Below, one piece after another: positions 1 through 7,026 of a DNA stretch of 21,145 bases. The notes under the pieces were generated by a model. It searched no databases, was not told where the DNA came from, and saw only the letters and a list, made by a program, of their open reading frames with translations. Both the position numbers and the translations under genes were made by a program. Each line of letters starts with the position of its first letter. Within the stretch, counting starts at the first letter, position 1. The stretch comes from CAYXVF01 sp964468125. GTDB lineage: Bacteria > Myxococcota > XYA12-FULL-58-9 > CAYXVF01. Location: positions 1 to 21,145 of the forward strand of contig CAYXVF010000103.1 of the NCBI GenBank assembly GCA_964468125.1, written 5' to 3'.

Positions 1-4
1 CTAG

Positions 5-1693
5 CTAGAGACCCAGAACGTCTTTGCCCTGCTCGAACACGATATCCACCGGGATCGACGCGGCGTTGATGCGCGCGAGGTCCTCCTGCAAATTCGGGCC
101 GAGCACCGCATAGGTCTTCATGAACGCTACGACCGCGTGGTAATCACCGTCTCCTTGGAGCTTCAGGATCTCGCGCGACAGTGCCTGCACCGCGTCGTGC
201 ATTTTCATCGGGTCTATCCGGTAGGTGCCGTCTTCCCCGCGAGCGAAGGCGCCCTTCTCCTCGAAGAAATTGAAACGCGCGAGATTTGCGCGGCCATGAG
301 CGCTCGCGGCGCCGAAGCGGATCGACCGGAAGATCCCGGCGGCGAAGGTAACGTAGTAGTCGAGGAGCGGAGCCTCCCCTTCGAGCTCGCCCTTGTCGTG
401 GAGCGACTCGACCATGTAGAGGCCGAGGACGTCTGCCTTACCTTCTTCGAGCGCGGAGGCCTGGTTGCCCAACGCTTCGCGAACCGTCTGTTGCTTTCCG
501 AGCACCTTCTTGATCCCCAGGCCGTGGGCCACTTCGTGGAACATGGTGTTCGCAAAGAACGCATCGAAGGTGACGTTTGCGCGCTGGCTCTCATCGATCA
601 AAACGCGACTGATAGGCACCAAGATTTCGTCGAACTTTGCCCGCATGGCGTTCTTGAGCTGCAGACGCCGGGTGCCCTTTGCGAGCTGCACCTTTTCGTC
701 GTTCGGTAGATTGATGGCGATCGTCTTAGAGCCCGCATTGCAATCCCCCGCGTAGAAGATCACGTCGTAGGCGTTGAGATCCGAATCGGTCCCGGGAGTT
801 TCCTTCTTGTAGCGGGGCGCGACCGGTAGTCCACGCTGCAGCTCGGGCAGAAGCGCGGCGTAGCGTTGAAGTCGCTGGCTCCATTCCAGATCTTTGACGA
901 GTACGTAGCCCTCGAACGCCGCCTTGGCTCCCATCAATTGGTCTTCGTACGTTTCGATCGGGCCGATCACCACATCGATCGGGTTGGACTTCATATCCAT
1001 CCACGCCATGTCGCTCTCGTAGTACTCGTCGGTTTCGAGCGCAGTCGCCCGGAGGGTTAGGTAGCGTTTGAAGCCCGGGTCCTCGGCAAGCCCCGCCGCT
1101 TCGCGCAAGAGTTTCGCCGCGGCTTTCACCTCTTCTTCGAAGAATTGCGAGTAGGGAATGGCTTCGAGCTGCCCTTGCGCGTCCCGGCGAACCATCGTGT
1201 AGAGGGAAAGCAGGGCCGGTTGTGCCTGTGCTGCGCGCTCGAGCGACTCTTTACTGATGTCCGCGGGATAGAATCGTGCCCCGGCAGGTTTCTCACCCAC
1301 GCCAGGCACGAAGGGCTCGTTGCCTTCCAGTCGGTTCCAGGGTCCGAAGTTGATCCGAGCGAAGCGCTCGAGTGCCGGGTCCTTCAAGGAGCTCAAGCGC
1401 GGGTCAGGCTCACCATACGCCTGTTTCCAGAACGCTTTCTCCATCCAGGCCGACGCGTCGATGAGCTTGCCGATCATGGCGCGCTGCGCGTCTGAGAGGT
1501 GGCTGAGATCGCTCGTGAGCTTCACGGAGGTGTATTCGGTGAGCTCGGCTTCGGGGGCTTGCGGTTCGTCGCTAGCCGGCGCCGCATCGGGTTTGATCAG
1601 CGGGACGGGCTCTCGTTCCGGCTTTTCGGGTCGTCTTCGGTTCGGTGTACAGGCAACGGTCGCGACAACTACGATCAGTAGCAAAGATCTCAT
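5..1693 (-). CDS. M49-like (dipeptidyl peptidase III family) zinc metallopeptidase, putative lipoprotein
   Basis: The 562-residue product starts with a short hydrophobic leader ending in VATVAC, with Cys15 as the candidate lipidated residue. The -3 residue is Thr rather than the usual Leu, so lipidation is probable but not certain. A zinc-binding HEVAH motif lies at residues 386-390 and a second motif, EEGKAD, at 416-421. This pair matches the family M49 arrangement (HExxGH or HExxH plus EExxAD/E), where the two His and the second-motif Glu bind zinc. It probably cleaves peptides in the periplasm or at the outer membrane; the substrate is unknown. The ATG is preceded by a good purine-rich ribosome site (AGGAAGAAGGGGAG) in the 101-bp gap shared with the divergent acyl-CoA dehydrogenase gene. 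The stop lies at the extreme left edge, so the gene is complete. Some M49 relatives are annotated only as Zn-dependent hydrolases; I am confident of metallopeptidase, less so of true dipeptidyl peptidase activity. Confidence 0.82.
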   Translation of the reverse strand: MRSLLLIVVVATVACTPNRRRPEKPEREPVPLIKPDAAPASDEPQAPEAELTEYTSVKLTSDLSHLSDAQRAMIGKLIDASAWMEKAFWKQAYGEPDPRLSSLKDPALERFARINFGPWNRLEGNEPFVPGVGEKPAGARFYPADISKESLERAAQAQPALLSLYTMVRRDAQGQLEAIPYSQFFEEEVKAAAKLLREAAGLAEDPGFKRYLTLRATALETDEYYESDMAWMDMKSNPIDVVIGPIETYEDQLMGAKAAFEGYVLVKDLEWSQRLQRYAALLPELQRGLPVAPRYKKETPGTDSDLNAYDVIFYAGDCNAGSKTIAINLPNDEKVQLAKGTRRLQLKNAMRAKFDEILVPISRVLIDESQRANVTFDAFFANTMFHEVAHGLGIKKVLGKQQTVREALGNQASALEEGKADVLGLYMVESLHDKGELEGEAPLLDYYVTFAAGIFRSIRFGAASAHGRANLARFNFFEEKGAFARGEDGTYRIDPMKMHDAVQALSREILKLQGDGDYHAVVAFMKTYAVLGPNLQEDLARINAASIPVDIVFEQGKDVLGL

Positions 1694-1794
1694 GATGCTC
1701 CCCTTCTTCCTCCTGCACTAGGCGCGCTTTGAGTGAGCGGTCAACGCCGAATCGAGGGCTGGGCACGGGCGGGCGCTTTGACTAGGCTCGTGTC

Positions 1795-3441
1795 ATGAGC
1801 CGATACGATACGCACGCCGTCGAGAACCAACCGCCGCACCTCCGCGACTACGACGCCTTCGCCGAGGACGTGCCGTTGCGAGAAGCGATGGATCGAGAAG
1901 GCGCAGGCTGGGCGCTCGACCGGGCGCAGGCGCTCGGACGGCAGATCGGCAGCGCAGACGTGATCGAGCACGCGCGACTCGCCAACGCCCACCCGCCCAA
2001 GCTTCACACCCACGATCGGTACGGGCACCGGGAAGACCGGGTCGAGCTCCACCCCTCCTGGCACGCAATGATGCGCCTCGGGATCGAGCACGGGCTCCAC
2101 TCGCTTCCCTGGTCCGAGCAAGAGCGCGGCCACGTTGGCCGGGCGGCACTCTACTACCTGTTCAACCAGGGCGAGAACGGCTGCGCCTGCCCGATCACGA
2201 TGACCTTCGCGGTGGTCCCCGCTCTTCGTCACCAACCGGAGGTCGCCGAGCTCTGGGAACCCCGGGTCCTTTCAAACGAATACGACGAGCGCTTCATCCC
2301 CGCCGAACAGAAACGCGGCGCCATCATGGGGATGGCCATGACCGAGAAGCAGGGCGGCTCGGACGTGCGTGCCAACAGCACCAGGGCGGAGCCACTCAAC
2401 GGCGGTGGTGCCGGGGGCGAGTATCTGCTCACGGGCCACAAGTGGTTTTGCTCGTCGCCGCAAGCGGATGCGTTCTTGACGCTGGCCCACTGCGACGAGG
2501 GCTTGAGCTGCTTCATCGTGCCTCGCTTCACGCCGGACGGCGAAAAGAATCGATTCTTCATTCAGCGTCTCAAAGACAAGCTCGGCAATCGCTCGAATCC
2601 TTCGTCTGAGATCGAATACGATCGCACCTGGGCGAGAATGGTCGGCGAGCCCGGTCGCGGGGTGCCCACCATCATCAACATGGTGCACCATACCCGCTTG
2701 GACTGTGTGATCGGATCCGCGGGCATGATGCGCTTGGCGCTGGTGAATGCGCTGCACCACGCAAAGCATCGACGCGCCTTCGGCAAGCGGCTCATCGAAC
2801 AGCCGCTGATGCAGAATGTCCTCGCGGACCTCTGCCTCGAGGTGGAAGCGGCGGTGGCACTCATGATGCGCTTGGCTCGCGCTTTTGACCTCGCTGAAAC
2901 GGTTCCTGAGGAGGCAGCGCTTGCCCGCGTGCTCGCACCGATCGCCAAGTACTGGGTCTGTAAGCGCAATACGCCGATGGTGTACGAGGCCCTCGAGTGT
3001 CACGGAGGCAACGGTTACGTCGAGGAGAGCCCCATCGCACGCCTTTTCCGCGACGCTCCCCTCAACAGCATCTGGGAGGGATCGGGCAACGTGATCTGCC
3101 TCGACGTCCTGCGCGCCCTGCACCGCACGCCGGATGCGGGCGAGGCGCTGGTGAAGCTCCTCGAGCGGGCAAAGGGGCACAACCGGGCGTTCGACGAGCA
3201 CGTGGAGACATCGATCGTTCAGCTGCGCGCGGGTGAAGGGATCGAGCTCCGCGCACGGCGGTTGGTAGAGGCACTCGCATTAGCAACCCAGGCCGCGCTC
3301 CTGGTTGAAAATGCGCCCACAGCGGTTAGCGATGCTTTTTGTGCGAGTCGATTGAAGCGAACAGGCGGGTTGAGCTTTGGAACCTTGCCCTCAGAGACCC
3401 CGTTTAAGGCAATTCTCGGGCGATCTGTGGCGCTCGGCTGA
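1795..3441 (+). CDS. aidB: AidB-type acyl-CoA dehydrogenase family protein
   Basis: The 548-residue flavoprotein is close in length to E. coli AidB (about 540) and longer than ordinary acyl-CoA dehydrogenases (about 380). It carries AidB-typical stretches: MTEKQGGSDVRANSTRAE near residue 181, and CHGGNGYVEESPIARLFRDA from about residue 402, followed by IWEGSGNVICLDVLRAL. The fold should bind FAD. E. coli AidB is induced by alkylating agents, binds DNA through its C-terminal region and has weak isovaleryl-CoA dehydrogenase activity. Whether this protein acts in DNA protection or in fatty or branched acyl-CoA oxidation cannot be told from sequence alone. It is divergent from the M49 gene, and its ribosome site is weak (an AGG about 10 bases upstream of the ATG). 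Its stop codon is only 3 bp from the first FNR box of the oxidase operon, so that promoter begins directly at its 3' end. Confidence 0.92.
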   Translation: MSRYDTHAVENQPPHLRDYDAFAEDVPLREAMDREGAGWALDRAQALGRQIGSADVIEHARLANAHPPKLHTHDRYGHREDRVELHPSWHAMMRLGIEHGLHSLPWSEQERGHVGRAALYYLFNQGENGCACPITMTFAVVPALRHQPEVAELWEPRVLSNEYDERFIPAEQKRGAIMGMAMTEKQGGSDVRANSTRAEPLNGGGAGGEYLLTGHKWFCSSPQADAFLTLAHCDEGLSCFIVPRFTPDGEKNRFFIQRLKDKLGNRSNPSSEIEYDRTWARMVGEPGRGVPTIINMVHHTRLDCVIGSAGMMRLALVNALHHAKHRRAFGKRLIEQPLMQNVLADLCLEVEAAVALMMRLARAFDLAETVPEEAALARVLAPIAKYWVCKRNTPMVYEALECHGGNGYVEESPIARLFRDAPLNSIWEGSGNVICLDVLRALHRTPDAGEALVKLLERAKGHNRAFDEHVETSIVQLRAGEGIELRARRLVEALALATQAALLVENAPTAVSDAFCASRLKRTGGLSFGTLPSETPFKAILGRSVALG

Positions 3442-3444
3442 CGC

Positions 3445-3458
3445 TTGACATGGATCAA
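3445..3458 (+). promoter_or_regulatory. FNR/ANR-type box 1 (TTGAC-N4-ATCAA)
   Basis: The 14-bp sequence TTGACATGGATCAA matches the FNR consensus TTGAT-N4-ATCAA at 9 of 10 defined positions. It sits in the 74-bp gap between aidB and the first gene of the cbb3 operon. FNR-family control of cco/fix operons at low oxygen is established knowledge, and an FNR homologue is encoded at the far end of this locus. Binding itself is inferred. Confidence 0.78.
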
Positions 3459-3466
3459 ACGGGCCA

Positions 3467-3480
3467 CTGACAGCCATCAA
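3467..3480 (+). promoter_or_regulatory. FNR/ANR-type box 2, degenerate (CTGAC-N4-ATCAA)
   Basis: CTGACAGCCATCAA matches the FNR consensus at 8 of 10 positions and starts exactly 22 bp, about two helical turns, after box 1. The two sites would therefore lie on the same DNA face. Its centre (3473.5) is 41.5 bp upstream of about 3515, the class II activator distance. A weak -10-like TACAGC at 3503-3508 fits that start point. This would put transcription start almost at the GTG start codon at 3516. The geometry is read from the sequence; promoter use is inferred. Confidence 0.5.
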
Positions 3481-3515
3481 GGGCTCTACGGCGTGGGCTT
3501 TGTACAGCTATCGCT

Positions 3516-3920
3516 GTGAGTACGTATCTGAGCATCGTTTCCGGCCTGCCGGAGCTTCTCGACCGACTTCAGGTCTATTCAGATCTGACCTTTGGTCACT
3601 ATCCGGCGAGCCAGGATTTGGTTTACCAAGGTCAAATCTCCCGCGGACTCTTCGTCGTGCTGAGGGGGATGGTTTACCTCCGCTCCCGCGGAGGCGGCGC
3701 AAACATTGCGACCTCCCTCGAGGCGGACCAGAGCTTTGGGATTTTGATCCCGGCCTGCGACCATCTCGACCGCTGCATGCCCGCTACCATCGCGACCGCT
3801 CGCGCGTGCGACATTCTATTTATCTCTCGGACGCAGCTCCGCCGGCATCCGGAGATCCACCGAATCTTGGAAGACTTTACGCAACCCGTCTCCGAGCCAT
3901 TGGAGGCTCTTGAGACTTGA
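3516..3920 (+). CDS. Stand-alone cyclic-nucleotide-binding-fold (CRP/FNR sensor-like) protein without HTH
   Basis: The 134-residue protein matches the beta-roll sensor domain of the CRP/FNR family: YQGQISRGLFVVLRGMVYLR in the middle, ADQSFGIL at the turn, then ACDILFISRTQL before a final helix. Aligning ARACDILFIS with the CRP stretch TACEVAEIS places Met-Pro where CRP has the cAMP-contacting Arg82-Ser83, so cAMP binding is unlikely. There is no C-terminal helix-turn-helix. Only 36 bp separate the stop from ccoNO, so no frameshifted remnant can hide there. It starts with GTG, has no visible Shine-Dalgarno, and may be translated from a leaderless transcript. As first gene of the FNR-box-driven cbb3 operon it may sense a ligand or partner linked to oxidase assembly or signalling. 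That role is a guess; no established function is known to me. Confidence 0.8.
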   Translation: MSTYLSIVSGLPELLDRLQVYSDLTFGHYPASQDLVYQGQISRGLFVVLRGMVYLRSRGGGANIATSLEADQSFGILIPACDHLDRCMPATIATARACDILFISRTQLRRHPEIHRILEDFTQPVSEPLEALET

Positions 3921-3956
3921 GAGCCTTCAGGGACTGCGACGGAGACCTTCAAAAAC

Positions 3957-6206
3957 ATGACAGCGACTACGTTGGAGAAGTTCACGTACGACGATGCGAT
4001 CGTACGTAAATTTGTGTGGGCGACCCTCATCTGGGGCGCCGTCGCGATGCTGGTAGGGGTCACGATCGCCCTGCAGCTCGCTTGGCCGGCGGCGAACCTC
4101 GGTTTGCCCTTCACGAGTTTCGGTCGCTTGCGACCGCTCCACACCAACGCGGCGATCTTTGCTTTCGCAGGCAACGCGGTCTTCGCGGCAGTCTACTACT
4201 CGAGCCAGAGACTGCTGAAGGCGCGCATGTTCAGCGACCTGCTCTCTAGCATTCACTTCTGGGGCTGGCAGCTGATCATCGTCGCCGCAGCGCTGACGCT
4301 TCCCTTCGGAATCAGCCAGAGCAAGGAATACGCAGAGCTCGAGTGGCCAATCGACATCGCGATTGCGGTGGTCTGGGTGATCTACGGGATCAACTTCTTC
4401 GGAACGATCGCCAAGCGCCGCGAGCGACACCTGTATGTCGCGATCTGGTTCTACATCGCGACCGTGGTGACCACCGCGATCCTGCACATCTTCAACAACC
4501 TCGTGGTGCCTGCGGGGCTCTTCAAGAGCTACTCGGTCTACGCAGGAGTGCAAGACGCGTTCATGCAGTGGTGGTACGGGCACAACGCAGTGGCCTTCGT
4601 GCTCACCACGCCGTTCCTCGGCCTGATGTACTACTTCCTGCCGAAAGCGGCGAACCGCCCGGTGTTCTCCTATCGCTTGTCGATCCTGCACTTCTGGTCG
4701 CTGGTGTTCATCTACATCTGGGCCGGCCCGCACCACCTGCACTACACCTCACTGCCCGAGTGGGCTTCGACCCTCGGCATGATCTTCTCGGTGATGCTGT
4801 GGATGCCGTCGTGGGGCGGCATGATCAACGGCCTGCTCACTCTGCGCGGCGCCTGGAACAAAGTCGCAGCGGACCCGGTTCTCAAGTTCTTCGTGGTCGG
4901 CGTCACCTTCTACGGCATGTCGACGTTCGAGGGACCGCTGCTCTCGATTAAGAGCGTCAACGCGCTCTCCCACTACACCGACTGGACCATCGCCCACGTT
5001 CACTCCGGCGCCCTCGGATGGAACGGCATGATGACCTTCGGGATGATCTACTGGCTCGCGCCGCGCCTATTCCAGACGAAGGAGCTCTGGAGCAAGAAGC
5101 TCGCGGAAACGCACTTCTGGGTCGGCACCCTCGGCATCCTGCTCTACGTCGTCGCCATCTACAGCGCGGGCGTCACTCAGGGTCTGATGTGGCGTGCCTT
5201 CGACGAGACCGGTCGCCTCGCCTATCCGAACTTCGTCGAGACCGTGATGCAGCTGATGCCGATGTACTGGGTTCGCCTGGTCGGCGGCACGATGTTCCTC
5301 GTCGGAGCACTGCTCGCGATTTTCAACGTTGCCATGACTTGGACCCAGCGTCCTTCCGAGTACGCCGAACATGTGCACGAAGCTGCACCGCTCGACACCG
5401 CTCCGGAATTCGCCCCACGCCCTGCGCTCGAGAAGAAGGGCGTGCCGATGCTGAACCTCGGCTACCAGCTCGCCTACTTCATGGAGGCGAAATGGCACCG
5501 GATCTGGGAAGGAAAGGCGTTGACCTTCACGATCTGGGTGACGGTCTCGGTCATCGTCGCCTCACTCTTCGAGATCATTCCGACGTTCCTCATCAAGAGC
5601 AACGTTCCGACCATCGCCTCGGTGCAACCGTACACGCCGCTCGAGCTCTACGGACGCGACGTCTACATCGGTGAAGGCTGTTACAACTGCCATTCGCAGA
5701 TGATTCGGCCCTTCCGGCACGAGACCGAGCGCTACGGCGAGTACAGCAAGCCTGGCGAGTTCGTCTACGACCACCCGTTCCAGTGGGGCTCACGGCGCAT
5801 CGGACCGGACCTGCACCGGATCGGCGGCAAGTATCCGGACCTCTGGCACGTGCGCCACATGAACAATCCGCGCGATGTGGTCGAGCAGTCGATCATGCCG
5901 CCCTACCCCTGGATGCTCGAGAAGCCGATCGACTTTTCGGCCATTCAACCTAGGGTAGATGCGATGGTGATGCTTGGCGTGCCCTACGGAGACGCGGTGA
6001 ATTCTGCGGAGCAGATGGCACGCGCTCAGGCCGAAGGAATCGCGTCGAGCATCGTCGAGCAGGGTGGACCGAAGGGTCTGCAGGACAAGGAGATCACCGC
6101 CTTGGTGGCTTATCTCCAGCGACTGGGCACGGACATCTTCAAAGACCCGCCCAAGCCCGAAGCGCCGGTAGGCCCCACCGCGGCGATCGAAGGAGAGGCT
6201 CACTAA
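3957..6206 (+). CDS. ccoNO: Fused cbb3-type cytochrome c oxidase subunits I and II (CcoN-CcoO)
   Basis: This 749-residue protein joins the catalytic subunit CcoN (about residues 1-460) to the membrane-anchored monohaem cytochrome CcoO (from about 498) through a hydrophilic, Pro/Ala/Glu-rich linker. In the CcoN part, His62 and His349 should bind low-spin haem b, His347 haem b3, and His209, His259 and His260 CuB. Tyr253 sits where C-family oxidases carry the tyrosine crosslinked to His. In the CcoO part a membrane anchor (near 515-535) precedes the haem c site C575-YN-CH579, and QSIMPPYPW supplies the usual Met ligand. It reduces oxygen to water at high affinity and pumps protons in the inner membrane. 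It lies 36 bp after the CRP-fold gene and ends directly against ccoQ. The reading frame is intact across the linker, so this is a true fusion. Fused CcoNO proteins occur in some other phyla. Confidence 0.97.
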   Translation: MTATTLEKFTYDDAIVRKFVWATLIWGAVAMLVGVTIALQLAWPAANLGLPFTSFGRLRPLHTNAAIFAFAGNAVFAAVYYSSQRLLKARMFSDLLSSIHFWGWQLIIVAAALTLPFGISQSKEYAELEWPIDIAIAVVWVIYGINFFGTIAKRRERHLYVAIWFYIATVVTTAILHIFNNLVVPAGLFKSYSVYAGVQDAFMQWWYGHNAVAFVLTTPFLGLMYYFLPKAANRPVFSYRLSILHFWSLVFIYIWAGPHHLHYTSLPEWASTLGMIFSVMLWMPSWGGMINGLLTLRGAWNKVAADPVLKFFVVGVTFYGMSTFEGPLLSIKSVNALSHYTDWTIAHVHSGALGWNGMMTFGMIYWLAPRLFQTKELWSKKLAETHFWVGTLGILLYVVAIYSAGVTQGLMWRAFDETGRLAYPNFVETVMQLMPMYWVRLVGGTMFLVGALLAIFNVAMTWTQRPSEYAEHVHEAAPLDTAPEFAPRPALEKKGVPMLNLGYQLAYFMEAKWHRIWEGKALTFTIWVTVSVIVASLFEIIPTFLIKSNVPTIASVQPYTPLELYGRDVYIGEGCYNCHSQMIRPFRHETERYGEYSKPGEFVYDHPFQWGSRRIGPDLHRIGGKYPDLWHVRHMNNPRDVVEQSIMPPYPWMLEKPIDFSAIQPRVDAMVMLGVPYGDAVNSAEQMARAQAEGIASSIVEQGGPKGLQDKEITALVAYLQRLGTDIFKDPPKPEAPVGPTAAIEGEAH

Positions 6207-6404
6207 ATGCGACTCAGCGACATCATGGGCAACGCCGACCTGGCCATCTGGCCGAGCATAGGCCTGGTGTTGTTCCTCGGCATCTTCGCGGGCGTCGTCG
6301 CGTACGTCTTCAGTCGCAAGAAGGCGAGCGACTACGAAGAGGCCAGCAAGATTCCGTTGGACGATTACGTGCCCGTGCACGAACGGGGGCGCAGCAATGA
6401 CTGA
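6207..6404 (+). CDS. ccoQ: CcoQ-like small cbb3 oxidase subunit
   Basis: The 65-residue protein has one membrane helix (about residues 12-35: IWPSIGLVLFLGIFAGVVAY) followed by a charged cytoplasmic tail. This is the CcoQ/FixQ layout, and it sits in the usual position between CcoO and CcoP. CcoQ stabilises the association of CcoP with the oxidase. Its ATG follows the ccoNO stop codon with no intervening base, and its last 8 bases overlap ccoP, so the three are probably translationally coupled. Sequence identity of CcoQ proteins is low, so the call relies on topology and position. Confidence 0.85.
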   Translation: MRLSDIMGNADLAIWPSIGLVLFLGIFAGVVAYVFSRKKASDYEEASKIPLDDYVPVHERGRSND

Positions 6405-7026
6405 CGAAAACAAGAGAGACGAAGAGGACATCCTCCTCGACCACAACTACGACGGCATTCAAGAGTACGACAACCCGATGCCGCGCTGGTGGCTCAACAT
6501 CTGGTACGCCTCGGTCATCTTCTCAGCGATCTACTTCGTTCACTACGAGCTCGGCAGCGGCGTCGGCATTCACGAAGCCTATACCGCCGAGGTCGCCGCC
6601 TTTGAAGAGGCCGAAGAAGCGAGGATGGCAAAGGCCAGCAAAGCGACGGAGGAGTCGCTGAGCGACATGGCGACGACGCTGGCCTCGGTGGAGTCCGGCA
6701 AAGCGGTCTACGCCACGAATTGCCAGTCCTGCCACGGACCCGAGGGCGGCGGTCTCATCGGTCCGAACCTCACGGACAAATACTGGCTCCACGGGGACGG
6801 AAGCCTCATGGGAATCTACGGAACGGTCAGCGAAGGCGTGCTCGCGAAGGGCATGCCCGCGTGGAACCGAGTTCTGAGCCCGCAAGATCTCCAGCACGTG
6901 GTGGCCTACGTCGGCACGCTCCGCGGTAAGAACGTAGAGGGCAAAGAGCCACAGGGCGAGCCGGTGGGAGAACGCGGCGCTGCTACAGAAAACAACGGAG
7001 ACGTGGTCAACGCGTTAGACGAATGA
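6397..7026 (+). CDS. ccoP: cbb3 oxidase subunit III, short monohaem CcoP
   Basis: The 209-residue protein opens with a FixP_N-type segment (DHNYDGIQEYDNPMPRWW) and one membrane helix, WLNIWYASVIFSAIYFVHY, at about residues 30-50. A charged Ala/Glu-rich linker follows. There is a single cytochrome c domain with C109-QS-CH113 and a Met ligand in AKGMPAW (Met153). Typical CcoP is about 300 residues with two haem c domains. Only one CxxCH is present here, and the protein ends in a hydrophilic acidic tail, so one haem domain is absent. It should pass electrons from a soluble or membrane cytochrome c to CcoO. The start overlaps the end of ccoQ and the stop overlaps the ccoG start (ATGA). Confidence 0.95.
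   Translation: MTDENKRDEEDILLDHNYDGIQEYDNPMPRWWLNIWYASVIFSAIYFVHYELGSGVGIHEAYTAEVAAFEEAEEARMAKASKATEESLSDMATTLASVESGKAVYATNCQSCHGPEGGGLIGPNLTDKYWLHGDGSLMGIYGTVSEGVLAKGMPAWNRVLSPQDLQHVVAYVGTLRGKNVEGKEPQGEPVGERGAATENNGDVVNALDE

Noticed and set aside
2272..3201. 309-aa minus-strand frame inside the acyl-CoA dehydrogenase gene
   Set aside because: A shadow of a high-GC gene; no domain pattern and fully covered by aidB.
3500..3913. 137-aa frame overlapping the CRP-fold gene in another phase
   Set aside because: Arg/Pro-rich without a fold pattern, while the frame from 3516 matches the cyclic-nucleotide-binding domain.
3516..3956. Frameshifted full-length CRP/FNR regulator
   Set aside because: Only 36 bp follow the stop before ccoNO, too short for a lost helix-turn-helix domain.
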